64,000 nt of DNA. Origin: Glossina fuscipes. Its lineage: Eukaryota > Arthropoda > Insecta > Diptera > Glossinidae. Below, piece after piece: positions 49,744 through 61,462 of the stretch. The translations under genes were made by a program, and so were the position numbers. The notes under the pieces are model-generated. The model was given only the letters and a program-made list of their open reading frames with translations, was not told the DNA's origin and ran no database searches. Within the stretch, counting starts at the first letter, position 1; each line of letters opens with the position of its first letter. The stretch spans positions 47,201,505-47,265,504 of the forward strand of contig NW_023998415.1 of the NCBI RefSeq assembly GCF_014805625.2. Reading direction: 5' to 3'.

Positions 49744-49749
49744 AATAAA
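49744..49749 (+). terminator. Poly(A) signal of peptide gene 1
   Basis: Canonical AATAAA about 95 nt after the stop codon. Confidence 0.55.
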
Positions 49750-51994
49750 AATGTAAACATTTTCTTATAAATTAAAATACATGTCTATGTGTCGTCTATG
49801 TGTGCGTGCGTGTGCCTGCGTATATATAAGGTCAAGTAAAAATCGTTACCATATATATATATATATATATATACATATATATATGCATGTATCATCATCA
49901 ATGTACATATAAATATATATAGTGAAGAAATTCTTCGCTAAATTCACTTGAGACGAGAGAGATGTAGCGAAAGAGAGAGAGGGAGAGAGAGAGAGAGAGA
50001 GATAGTAGTTTTATAACTAATAAGGTATTAAGTTTCAATATCGGCTTCGGGAAGATATATTGAAGAAGATTTTTTGTCACTAAATTCGTGTTTCATTCGT
50101 CATTATACATCGGTCAACACTGAGCAGATGGCATTCTACCAGCGCGCATTTAAAGTCCGATAATTCAATCTACAATTTGCATAAGGATAGCTTTGTGTCC
50201 CGTCATTCGTCTCAAAAGTTAGTCAATTAGTACGAATGAATGACGATCGTTCCCATTATTCTCTACAAGAATCCCAAAAGAAGACTACGAAAAGCACTTA
50301 GCCGACAAGTCGTTTGAAATTCTCTATCATTAGATTTTAAAAAATTTCGAAAGGATCATAGACAATATTGAACAGCGAATGTTATGCAATTGCATAATGA
50401 ATGAAATGAAATGAAATGAAATAACAAAAAAAATAAGATAAAAATCACTCAACACCTTTTCCGCAAACTAAAAATAATTAACGAACACTTTGGTCATTAG
50501 ATGAAAATTTTCGAAATTTACAAATAATCCTTTGCCTTAACTTCTTCTTCAGTTTTGCTTAACTTGACTGCCTCTGTCTACTAAATGCATTCTACCTCTG
50601 ACTCATCCAAATACGTTAAGTTAAGTGAGGTAAAGAAAGAACCCAGACTTGCTTAGACTATCACGTTAAAAGACCCGTAGAGTCGTCTTATTTGTCCGAA
50701 GACACAATGTCTAGAAATGAATTCATTTTAAGATTTATGGCAACTTGATAAGACGGAACATTTTGCTTCGAAAGATCATCCATTGGTCATCTATTAGAGG
50801 TATTCTTAATCTTCGTAGGGTTTTTAATCTATATAGTCACCTCTATCTGTTGCGATTAGGTTTATTAGGATTATAAATATTGAATAAATGGCGAAAACAG
50901 TATAGAGGCGGGAAGCAGGAGTTAAAGTCGCTCTACAAACACATGCCCTTACTATACTAATATTTACCAAATACATTAATCGCATGCATAATATTAACCT
51001 AAAAGTCACTGCTAACATTTACTGCAAATATTTCAACTTTAACGCGGTAATGTATCCAAATGATTACTCGATAAGTCCACATTTAAAGCAGCTATCGAAG
51101 AATTGCACTTTATTCGATATCCTTGCCAGAAGTTCGAAGCAAAACACCCATCAAACGTATGTGTTCTTAAGTAATTTAATTACTACTTCGAAATGACTTA
51201 CCCGCTATCATTTAATCTGTCCGTATGTCCATTCCTCTGTCTGCTTATCATAGGTTAATTCGAATGCAGAAATTTCGGTATAGATAAGAATGATTTCCGC
51301 GAACGACTGACGATACTCGCCATAACAAAATGATCTCTTCATGTCATCCTATATTGATGTAAAACTTAAAAGAGAAATTATTTCGTGAAATTCTTTCAAA
51401 TTTCATGACAACAATCAATATTCGCGATTGACTCGTGACTTAATAACACGGCGCCTACACGAAAAAAGAAAACGAAAACTGTACAAGATATTGAATAAAA
51501 ACTCTTGCGCCCAATTACTGAGCAGAGTAAAAAAGTTCTAATTAACCATAATAAACAAAACGCTTGTGAATTTTTATGTATCGCTCTACGGCAATAGAAA
51601 AGCACATAAAATTTCGATTACTTGTTAAGTGTTGGGTTGAGGGTATGAATATTTAAAGTTTCGCCGGAGGCGACTACATCTTTCTTCCTTATTGTGTTCT
51701 TCTTTTACTCTCTAATGCTAAGACATAGCTGTTGGGTCACTGACTTTAGCTCATTTGAATATGAATATTTTAAATATTTTTACTAATTTCTAAACCAGTT
51801 AGTTATTTATTGTTAAAACAACAAAATCCAAAACACAATCTTAGATAAATGAATTCACGCTTGAGAGTATACAATAAACACTGTTGCAACGAATTTTCGT
51901 GCACCCATCGCATAAGGCATAAATTCATTTCAGGTAAAGTGTTCAGAATTTTGTATTAACATCTGATTCCCTCTTATCGGTGCAAAATTTCCTC
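49750..51994. other. Non-coding with microsatellites
   Basis: No gene is recognised. It contains (TA)n at 49851-49884, (GA)n at 49971-50003 and (ATGAA)n at 50397-50421. Confidence 0.55.
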
Positions 51995-53020
51995 TTTTAT
52001 AACCCAATATCACTTGTGATACAGGATATATTAAGTTTGTGCGAATGTATGCAATAGGCAGAATTGCTTAAGACAGACCCGCCTTTTCTTATATCGATCG
52101 ATTCAGAATCATTATTTGAATTGATCTAAGTCTGTCTGCCCGTCTACCCATGTAAATTTGTGTTCAAGCAACAGGTCGAAATTTTTGAGATATATTCATA
52201 ATATTGAATACAGTGAGATATTTTGACTCAGGAACGAACGCTATTACAAATGGTTTGGATCGGTCCAATTTTTCAACCACTCCCCATATAACGTCCTATT
52301 TTGTGAAGCCGTTTTATGAGAAAAATAGCAATTTCAAAGTGCCTAAGTAATCTTAGGCACTTCTACATTCTAAATTGGTATGAAAACATTGGACTGGTGG
52401 GGGAAATTTTTTTTTCAACCACATCTCAAAGAACGAAAACTGCAGTACGTATGACAAAACAGTCTAATTTTCAATGCCTCGTGATGAGAATCAGATCGTA
52501 ATACTAATTTAATTAAAAAAAAAAAAAATTAGTTGCAACAAGTTTGAACCATTTCGACCTACCCTATGTTGGGTCGTACCCTTGATCCCTTGATTGATAA
52601 TTTCTAGCTCAGAAAAGTTAAAGTTTTAACAAGTTATGATGAAACTTAACCCCTTGATGGTAATTTGAAATAGAAAAAATTCAAATTTTACTAAATTTGG
52701 ACTATCTACGCCCATATTTGGATCCTATACGATTTAGGGATTTTCATGAAAATTTCTGTTTTTTAGGACAGAAATTCGAAGCTTCAATATTTTATGATGA
52801 AAATGGATTCATAACCGTAGTTTGATGTAAAAACTGACATTTTTGTACGTCTTGGGTGCAACCATTCTTATGGAAGGCAAGCCTTCATTTGCAAAGACGT
52901 CTAATTTTTAATATAACAATAGGGTCGAATTTTTTGCGATCTCTGGCAGGAATAAGAACTGTGTTAGACAATATGATGTGGGGTAGGGCTTAGCCCGATT
53001 TGTTAATAGCTCAAAACTTT
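51995..53020 (+). repeat. Family B dispersed repeat, near full length
   Basis: Probably the most complete + copy. It has AATATCACTTGTGATACAGG, ATATTAAGTTTGTGCGAATG, TCGATCGATTCAGAATCATT, AAGTCTGTCTGCCCGTCTAC, CATGTAAATTTGTGTTCAAG, GGTTTGGATCGGTCCAATTT and ACCACTCCCCATATAACGTC. The long 3' half with TAACCCCTTGATGGTAATTT and GGATCCTATACGATTTAGGG ends ATGATGTGGGGTAGGGCTTA, then GCCCGATTTGT. Confidence 0.85.
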
Positions 53021-53402
53021 GGGCGAGCTTGCGATGTCATCACATTCACTCGAACCCAATTACTGAGCGAAAAATGATAGATTTTCACAAGTTAAAATGC
53101 GAAAATAAAAATATATAAAAAGCGAACGGAAGCGACTAAATGTAATGAATCATTACAAAACGGTCCGATAAGCTGTTAAAAGAGAATATTTTTGAAATTT
53201 GATATGAGATGTATATGAATAAACATAACCTAAAAAAATGTTTTGCTAATCAAGCATTTTTAATATATTCAGATATAACAACTGGAAACACTAGCATGAT
53301 CTTTGACGGATTCTTATGATAAATTTTCATCATTCATTACATGGTGAATTATATTTTACTGCATTCATATAGAATAAATATCTTTATGTATAAAAAAATA
53401 TA

Positions 53403-53408
<6 letters not shown>

Positions 53409-53442
<34 letters not shown>
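53409..53442. repeat. Poly-A tract (34 A)
   Basis: Thirty-four consecutive A, followed by CATTCATTT. Confidence 0.95.
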
Positions 53443-53443
<1 letters not shown>

Positions 53444-53535
53444 ATTCATTTACGGACATTGAAAAAGAAAAACAAAAAAACTTTCAACGCTGTTGAAGCA
53501 TAAATAAGCGATAAACACATTTTGATATCTCGATC

Positions 53536-53539
<4 letters not shown>

Positions 53540-53584
<45 letters not shown>
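53540..53584. repeat. Poly-A tract (45 A)
   Basis: About forty-five consecutive A, followed by CATTATCT. Confidence 0.95.
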
Positions 53585-53585
<1 letters not shown>

Positions 53586-53884
53586 ATTATCTATAAGAAA
53601 ATCCCAATCAAATATTTAAAACAGAAATAATTTGAAATCAATGTAAGTAACACGTAAATAAGCAGAGATTTCTTCAAGTCTACCGCCAGTCTGCCAGTCT
53701 GCAAGTACGATAAAGTATTTTGTACTTTGAGTACAATTTTTTAGGGAAATTTCTCAAAACTTGTTCAGCGATTTTTCTTATTTCATATAACTATCTTATC
53801 TTCATATTTCTTACTAATTATTACATATTACGAATTTATTACATTTTAATAATGATCGGTTTTTTTTCTTTTTGTTATCATACC

Positions 53885-54360
53885 CAACAGTGTAAGATGG
53901 GAATAAACTCATTTCGTTTTTTTTGTTTTTTTTTTTTTTATAATATATGTAACACCCAAAAAGAAGCTTCAGAGACCCTATAAAGTATATGTTTACTTGA
54001 TCAGCATGAAATTCTGAGTCGATTTACCCGTCCCTGCTCGTCTGTTCGTCTGTGTGTTGTGTGTTGTTGGCACTCTCCTGGTCGCAATAATGAAAATATC
54101 GCCTTCAAATTTCGTAGAAACATTGCAAGTTTCTCCCAGCAGGCCAGTATTAAAAACGAGAAGAAGTGCGTAATGGAGCGTAAACTGAACGCAACTCCGT
54201 TTCCTTTTGACAAAAATTTTTGGATTTTCGCTCGTTACTCAAAAATTATAAACGCTAGAAGACTGGAATGTTCCAAGTGTACTTTAGGAAGCACTCCATT
54301 GCTTACGTGCCAAAGTGGAAAACATCCGCGATGCCCACATACACTTACAAGTAATTAAAT
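53885..54360 (+). repeat. Family A dispersed repeat
   Basis: Contains TAACACCCAAAAAGAAGCTT, CAGAGACCCTATAAAGTATA, TTGATCAGCATGAAATTCTG, AGTCGATTTACCCGTCC, CTGGTCGCAATAATGAAAAT and the far-end GATGCCCACATACACTTACA. It is the clearest + copy of family A and can serve as its reference. Confidence 0.8.
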
Positions 54361-55079
54361 TTATTTTTTTTTTCACCTTTTCGAGATTTTATGCTTGTTT
54401 ATCATAAGGCATCTAAGACCGAATGTTGAAAACTCCTTAAGTGAAGATATATTGTTCGCGTTAAAAATGAATTAATTTGAAAATGAATATGGTAGACATC
54501 GAGATCACTTTTTTCTTTAAAATGCGAAATAGTGGTGGGTATGCGAGATTCGACCCCCGCCGTATATAGCTTTCTTACTTAATTTTATGTGAAACAAGCA
54601 TAGGCTCTTATTAATGATAAATAATATTGAAAATAGAATCCATCGTTAGCTAGACATTTTTCATATCGTCTTGACAAGACCGGCTATCTACAAATGTACG
54701 TAATGGGTTAAATAATGTTAAAAGAATGCAAACTTAGTCGACCAGACAATCAATTATCGGCTGTACGAATCTAATTAGAGGAAGATTTAATTTGTAGGAG
54801 ATTTTGAGTCAATTCTTTCTATACAAAAAAAAGGATTTTTTTTGATCTGAAATTGTAGACAAAATATGTACTGTATATACATATATATATATATATATAT
54901 AACTATTTTGAACAAAAATAGTTCTAAAAGTTCAGCTAAAAGTCAATGGGAAGCCTTAACCTGTTGCCTACTTACACATCAGTTATATCAAGCTAAGTAA
55001 ATGGAAATGGTATATAAAAAATCGCAATGGACTTAAGATAGGCCCCTACCAAAACGATAGACTCAATATCCTTGTCTGA
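54361..55079. other. Non-coding, nothing recognised
   Basis: No gene is recognised; (TA)n at 54878-54901. Confidence 0.5.
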
Positions 55080-56165
55080 AGCGAATTAAACTCAACCCTC
55101 TCTCCACTGTGACAAATATTTGCATTTAAACTATTCGTATAAAATTTTTGAAATATTTTGAAGAAATTTGCTAAAGTGACATCTTTCGACCAAAGAACTA
55201 ACGCTTTGTAAATGGATTAGATCTGCTTAACAACACCCTATTTTGGCAAATTTATTATCTGCATATTTTGTAAATAAATTGAAAAAGTATGGATTTTGAA
55301 GGTTACCGGATAACTTAGATCATATGCTTGCCTCTATTGGAAACTCGATCGTAGTTGAGATTTAAACCGCTTGATTCCATATATTTGCAAAATAATCGCA
55401 ATTTACTAGTATCCCAGCCTATTAAATTGATGTGAAAAGTTTGGATCGAATGGATCAATGTTTCGCAGTCCGGTTCTAAGACAAGTAAGTTTACATTACA
55501 CAATTATCTAAATTTTAATATTTATAATGAAAATTGATCTGTAATCGAAATTTAATATAGAAATTCGCTATAGTAAATTTGCACCTCGTAGACCTATTTT
55601 TTTCGATTTTATCGTATTATATCACTGGACAATCCGGATCGCCATCTGAAAAGTCTATCATATTTATCCATGCCCCTAGCCCTCCAGACTTTAGAATTTT
55701 TATGAATCCCAACAGATTTTTCTTTCCGTTTTCTTGCATTAAGCGTCCTAAGCGTAGCGAATAGTTTCGGTGACCATTACGATATTAACATGGCTCGCTT
55801 TTAACGCCACAAGAAGACCTCAGAGCTTCCTCATGGTCCTACGATTTCAAATTGCTAAGTAAATAGTTAACTCTTTCGCCCCACCATGAACTCTCGAGCG
55901 ATCTTGTGAAAACTAAGATGTCGTAGGATAACAAAGCCTAGTTTTTAGCACCCTAAGGCGAATTTAAGAGAAGAATAATAAATTCTTTGACCACAACATA
56001 TGATTTTTTAAATTTGTGGCCCGCTCCACATGGAAATAAGTTATGATTTTTGATATTTTATAATGAAGATAAATGATAAATAAACAATTATATTAGACCA
56101 AATTGTATAGAGTACTTAGGAGTCGGCCTTATCCTGCTATAATGTCCTCACTTGTCTTTTTAATT
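55080..56165 (+). repeat. Family B dispersed repeat, long decayed copy
   Basis: The GTCTGTCC run is lost, but TTTTTGAAATATTTTGAAG, GTGACATCTTTCGACCAAAG and AACACCCTATTTTGGCA match other + copies. CCTATTAAATTGATGTGAAA and CTCGTAGACCTATTTTTTTC follow, and the end GGAGTCGGCCTTATCCTGC, TATAATGTCCTCACTTGTC is the same terminus as at 43379-43433. Confidence 0.65.
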
Positions 56166-56929
56166 ACAAAATCCAAGTTCAAGTACATAATAACAATAAT
56201 CAATAATAAATAATTTTGAATCAACAGAGGGTATATTAAATTGTTCGCAAGATATACAACATGAACTCCAGAAGAGTTCAGGATTTTGGTTTTATGTCGT
56301 CATCTTTGAAATTACAACTGTGTACTGTGTACTGGTAGAAAATTAATTTCACATTGCATTTAAAAGTCTTTAATGACCTTTGCTATTATCGTTTAGGAAT
56401 AGAACGCCGGAATTGCCTATTAATTGCAGCCAAATGGACGCAATGTAATAATCGGCTTGGTCACACTAAACTTTAATAAAAAACTTGACAAAATCTCTGT
56501 TATTTTCATTAAGACATGATTACACCTTATCCCATATTAATGCCTTTTTATAGCCAATAATTGTCTGGATAAGCTTATTAATACTTAAGAGCGGGTGGGT
56601 GAGTGCCCACTAGAATATTCGTGCAGCGAACCTGATGTCCTCTATCCTCTATGTTTAAGGCGCCAGTGATAAGACTTATAATACTTATGTCTTCACATCG
56701 CCGCCTTTCTACTACAAGAAATATATGAAAGCTTAGGCAACTACTGTACTATACTGCACTGTACTGTACATAGAATCAAATCGCATGAAATTGAGTTTAG
56801 TGTATATTCACTATTCTATTGCCAATACTTGGTAATTTTGAAGGTTCACAATTTCTGTGTACAAGTAATTAGTGAAAGATTGTAGGTAAAAATAAATAAA
56901 TGAAAACAAGTAATTAAGTAAATTATAGT
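56166..56929. other. Non-coding, nothing recognised
   Basis: No gene or repeat family recognised; a short TACTGTACTATACTGCACTG repeat lies at 56743-56768. Confidence 0.45.
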
Positions 56930-57945
56930 CAGTCGAGGTCGATCATTAAATACTCTACAGTGATTTCACACAGTTCATACAGTTATTCATTCACTTTCGT
57001 AATAATACACCAAAAATTGTACATCATTTTCATGTAAGATCATAATCTCTCTCTCTCTCTCATGAAAGCCCTTACACTGAACGATGTTCGAAAAACTGAC
57101 ATGAATGACAAATTTAGAAAACTTAATTTTCCTCGTTTTGAAATATGGAAGGGCATACTTTTGACACGACAACCTCACACGCATGAGATAGAGTCCAAAG
57201 AATCATAGAGTCAAAGATCAATATGATCCCATGAGTCCAAAGAATCATAGAGTCAAAGATCAATATGATCCCAACTTCCAAAATGGCTCATTACAAAGTT
57301 TAAAAAATTTAATTTTTCTTTTACCGAAAGACTTTGCGTTCATGAGAACCCCTATATGAAAAGAGATCGAAAAAAGTGGACCCATATGATTCAAATTTGA
57401 TTATTAAGAATGCGTTTCAAAACATTTAATAATTTTGATCATAAAATATTGGGCATTTTTGCTATCTAAAGTCTTATTTTTCATGACAATTCTTACATCG
57501 GGTATGGGGTCCAAAAAATGGAGCTACATAGTCCAAATTCGGCAAGGTTCATTTCAATGCAAAAATGACTATTGCGGACCAATTTTTACCAAGAAATATC
57601 AAAAATTCGACTTTTTTACCCTACAAAGATTTAGGATTTTCCTTGGAGCGTTGGCTATTTAGAAGGCATTCAAAACATTACCCTAAAAGATGGAAATTTT
57701 TGGTAATGCCATAATAATACTACTAAGCGATTTTAATGACTTTTCAAAATAGGGCGTTGGTCCAGATCGAAAACAAGAATACGTGAAGAGACATCAGATG
57801 AACAAACACAGAGACGGAGAAGCTTAGATCGATTCAATATCGGAATAATAATAAGTGTGTCTGCCTTAACGGCCTAAGTCATCCACTTAAAACTTAATAT
57901 ACCCGTACCATAAGTGGTGTAAGGTAAATTGAGTATATTCCATAA
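56930..57945 (-). repeat. Family B dispersed repeat, long inverted copy
   Basis: Begins with the terminal AGTCAGTCGAGGTCGATCAT and AAATACTCTACAGTG, has several ~120-bp degenerate modules (for example CCTATATGAAAAGAGATCGA, AAAAGTGGACCCATATGATT, CAAATTTGATTATTAAGAAT), then ACAGAGACGGAGAAGCTTAG, ATCGATTCAATATCGG, and ends ACCCGTACCATAAGTGGTGT. It contains a recent 42-bp tandem duplication. Confidence 0.75.
57191..57274. repeat. Recent 42-bp tandem duplication
   Basis: Two adjacent 42-bp units, 57191-57232 and 57233-57274, beginning GAGTCCAAAGAATCATAGAG, differ only at the last base. Confidence 0.95.
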
Positions 57946-58594
57946 TGAAACCGGTTTAAAGCAATCCTGCAAACTTAATATTTGCAAACATATGTAAATC
58001 ATACACAAAACATGAAAACAATTTAAGTTAATTAAATTTCAAACCACCTTATAAACGACAAACACTTAAAATTTTTGCCAAAATTGCAGCGTCTTAAGTG
58101 CTCGTGTATAACTTTCTCCGAATTCAAGCGTTTTTACTTTACGTTAGAAACGATCGTTTTCTCCGCTTTCTTCCGCTACGCAAAGGTAGAAACGTTTCCG
58201 TTATTAAGAAATCCAACATGGCTTTGTAGAAGTAAGATCAACCGTAATGAACTTTCCTGAGTGTAGTTGTCATCTTTCACAGGTTATTCACTACTAGCTA
58301 AGCTCTTTCACTAAGCTAACTATAAGTTATTGATTCTTGAACTTTAGTTCTTTCATTTCTCTCCGTACTTGTCGAAATGGCTCAGCCCTTAGATTCGCCT
58401 CAATCGATTCGCTTCGCCGATTAATTTCCCGTGACGTCATTTATCTCGAGCTTATCTATCCATCTCTCCGTCCGTCTATCTATGAATAATATTAAATGAA
58501 TCTATGCCTATTTTTTATTTCAATTTTTTTGTCTTGAAAATTTCTTTCTATCTTACCCATCTATATATATGTTTGTAAACATATATTTGTTTTG
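57946..58594. other. Non-coding, nothing recognised
   Basis: No supported gene; a 61-codon frame near 58075 shows no motif. Confidence 0.45.
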
Positions 58595-58930
58595 TTGCCA
58601 CACCGTATACGACTTGCCGTACAAGGGTCTATTAATTTTTGAGGATGTATGCAACGTTCAAAAGCAATTGAGGCGGACCCATCTTTTATTATACCGATCG
58701 ATTCAGAATCACTAACGGACTTGTCTGTCCGTCTTTTTATCTGATTTTCTTATGTTTAACTTACATATCGCAATTTTCGCCATATTTTGATAAAATGTGG
58801 TACATCGACGTGTTTTGACCCAAAGGCAAACACTATTGAAAATGGCTTGGATCGAAGCATTTTACCGACCACTCCCCATATAAAGTCTTAATTCGAGAAT
58901 TCGAAACGAAGTTGTGTAGGGTGCTGAATG
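58595..58930 (+). repeat. Family B dispersed repeat, 5' part
   Basis: GCCACACCGTATACGACTTG, CCATCTTTTATTATACCGAT, CGATTCAGAATCACTAACGG, ACTTGTCTGTCCGTC, AACTTACATATCGCAATTTT, GACGTGTTTTGACCC and CCGACCACTCCCCATATAAA; truncated before the 3' half. Confidence 0.85.
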
Positions 58931-59754
58931 GTGGGCCGCCTCCTACTATTGCGTTTTCTCTTCTTTTTTTATCGTTTACATGGTTTCCTACAGACATGTT
59001 CACATATGAACTTAGACTCTCAACTTGACCAACAGTTTTATGAACTTAACGAATAAATTTATCTACATTTGTAGTTGGCTGGTTGGTTGATACTGGCCAA
59101 GGTAGGCGCAAAAACAGGTTTTCTATTTTCTAATCATCGAATTATGGCTACAAAAAGCACATAAACAATATTTAAAAAAAAAAAACATTTTACATATAAA
59201 CTTGTGTTTTCATGTTTGTCTGGGCATGTATGTCTACATTCGTGATGACATGTGTTAAATTTTTAGAGATATTAAAAAGTTAGGTGTGCGGACATGACTC
59301 CCAGCTCCCAGTTCTCTGAACGTTCCTACCATACGCACTACCATACTTCAATTAAAACATCGATAATGAATGGCGTTGACAGGCGTTCTTTGTTGCCCAT
59401 CATCGGTGTTTAGATCGAGTAGATTTTGTGTCGCACCTATACATCTACTTATGGGCAAGCATTGTTCAATGTTCAGAGAACTCTATTATAAATGTTGTGG
59501 TAACTAAGTAAGTAAGACGTTGCGATTTTTTCAAGGTTAATATAGCATTTTGTTCACGGAAATATCGCAAGCGACATTAGACTCGAGAATGGATATAAAA
59601 AATTTAAATATAAAATAAATTTTCTTAAACCAGTGCCATAAAGCCGTTCTGGTATGGTAAGGTCTACGATACCTCTGATCGCAACATACATTCGCACGAT
59701 ACGCTCACTGATCGTATGTCGTATCTCACATTTTCGTTTATTCACAAATTATAT
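58931..59754. other. Non-coding with an inverted-repeat block
   Basis: No gene is recognised. An inverted pair of 15-mers lies at 59310-59324 and 59468-59482. Confidence 0.45.
59310..59482. repeat. Inverted 15-mers flanking ~143 bp
   Basis: AGTTCTCTGAACGTT at 59310 and AATGTTCAGAGAACT at 59468 are inverted copies with one mismatch. They could be the arms of a small foldback element or a chance hairpin; each arm itself contains the partial palindrome GTTCTCTGAAC. Confidence 0.4.
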
Positions 59755-60180
59755 TTATACCCTGGACCATTCGCGGTACAGAGTATATTAAAATTGCCCG
59801 TACGGAGTATTATGTCGATCGATTCAAAATCATTTTGTAAATCGATCTTAGCCTGTCTGTCAAGCTGCAGGTCGCAATTTTTGAGATATTTTTATGAATT
59901 TTGGTATACTGGCATGCTTTGACGAACCAAGGACGAACTCTATTAAAAATTGTTCGGATCGATACATTTTTCCAGAATTGCAATTTTCCCAGCTTGCTCG
60001 ACAAAAGGCCCTGGGTAATAGTATTTCGATATTCTCAATTAGTATGAAAAATTTGAAATGGTTGGAGTCGTTTTTTGAACTCCCTCTCTTATAATCGTTC
60101 CTTCGAAACCTGAATCTGTACATGATAAAAAAGATATAATTTTTAAATATGTTATGGTTCAAACTTACCGATTATGAACC
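59755..60180 (+). repeat. Family B dispersed repeat
   Basis: ATACCCTGGACCATTCGCGG, TACAGAGTATATTAAAATTG, GTCGATCGATTCAAAATCAT, GCCTGTCTGTC with the CCGTCT run lost, AAGCTGCAGGTCGCAATTTT, TTTGACGAACCAAGGACG and CGGATCGATACATTTTTCCA; truncated before the 3' half. Confidence 0.8.
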
Positions 60181-60864
60181 ACGAAGTTTACTTGTTTTTA
60201 TTAAATTACTAGAGCAGTTCGTCATATATTAGCCCTAATTGGTATTATTGAACGCACTCACAGCATAGCATATACTTATGATTATGAACGAAGGGAAACA
60301 TAATTAAGGTAAAACAGGACAAACAATTCTCATTAAAATACGTAATAATAGAAGAATTGCTATGTTAGCGGTATTATGAAATAGATTTCGAATTATTAGA
60401 ATTTTGCTACCCTGATAGCAAAGCAAAGCTAGGGGTACATTAGATAAACTTTCAAGTTCCACCTCACGCCAAAAACTATAGACAGAATTTGAGGCGAAAG
60501 GCTTATGGGAAATGCCAATCCAAACTAAGTTAGCGCCTTAGGTGAAACAATTTGACGATACTGTCGTGTCTTGCCGATTTTATGTTGCCACCATCCGTTA
60601 CCCTATGCTCTAATGTTCAGAAACGTTTCCTTTAAATCTTCAGTATAGAAAAACCGAGCCTATCTACGAATACAGATTTAAACTAACTTCGTAAATTCGA
60701 AGCAATTATCAACGAATGCCGATATATGTATGTATGCTTTGATTTATTAAGTTTATTATCAATAAAAGTACTAATTATTCATTACCGATCGTAAATAAAA
60801 TACCCTCCAAAGTATTTAGCAAATTAGCAAAATGTGAACAAATACACTTATAGATTTAAACTTG

Positions 60865-60916
<52 letters not shown>

Positions 60917-61330
60917 ACATCACAACATTGAAGCATCATTAAACACAACAACAAAAACTAATGATTTGAACTGCATGAGTATTGTGATTCCTTTGTTTTG
61001 TAGGTATTTTCGACGATAAAATCAGCATACATTCATAGTCATGCTGTTAGTCAAGCGTTTTTGTAAGGGGTTTCTATGAAATGCGCGCATACATCAAAAG
61101 TTTTCTGTATAGAAATATTTGGTTCGCATTCACATACATTTACATGTAAACTTCTTCGTAGTGAGGCAGGGCTGTTTTTTTTTTTTTCATTTTTCTTTCT
61201 TTTTTTTTTTTTATTGAGAAGATACATTTGTTTTTTATTCATTTATTTATTTGCGTATTTTATTTTTATATTTTACTGAATTATGTCAACGTCGTTTAGC
61301 AAGCTTGGAATAAAAATTTGTTAACGGCGC
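60181..61330. other. AT-rich intergenic DNA upstream of the second peptide gene
   Basis: No gene is recognised. It contains (TA)n at 60871-60911 and poly-T runs near 61174-61213. Confidence 0.55.
60871..60911. repeat. (TA)n microsatellite
   Basis: About twenty TA units. Confidence 0.95.
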
Positions 61331-61368
61331 TATAAATACTGAAACCCTAAGTAAATTCAATGTCAGTT
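61331..61368 (+). promoter_or_regulatory. TATA + initiator promoter of peptide gene 2
   Basis: TATAAATA at 61331-61338 and initiator TCAGTT at 61363-61368. With A 61365 as +1 the TATA box is at -34, one base from the spacing at gene 1. The inferred leader is about 98 nt. Confidence 0.7.
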
Positions 61369-61462
61369 GGTTTTGCTTTCAACAGTCGGTTATACGGTTT
61401 TTTCGAAACATTATTTCTTTGTAAACTAAGGAACTAGTTTAAAAACAAAAAAAAATAGCAAT

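Larger units (their letters stand above)
53021..53884. other. AT-rich DNA with two long poly-A tracts
   Basis: No gene is recognised. Two A runs (53409-53442 and 53540-53584) dominate; an AATAAA lies about 33 nt before the first. Confidence 0.6.

Noticed and set aside
54059..54358. 99-codon open frame
   Set aside because: It lies entirely inside a family A repeat and is not open in other copies.
54525..54575. tRNA T-arm-like GCGAGATTCGACCCCCGC
   Set aside because: The stem has a mismatch, no D-arm or acceptor stem can be drawn, and box A is absent.
61067..61077. GGGGTTTCTA resembling an NF-kappaB site upstream of peptide gene 2
   Set aside because: Imperfect match, single occurrence, and no counterpart upstream of gene 1; too weak to call immune regulation.
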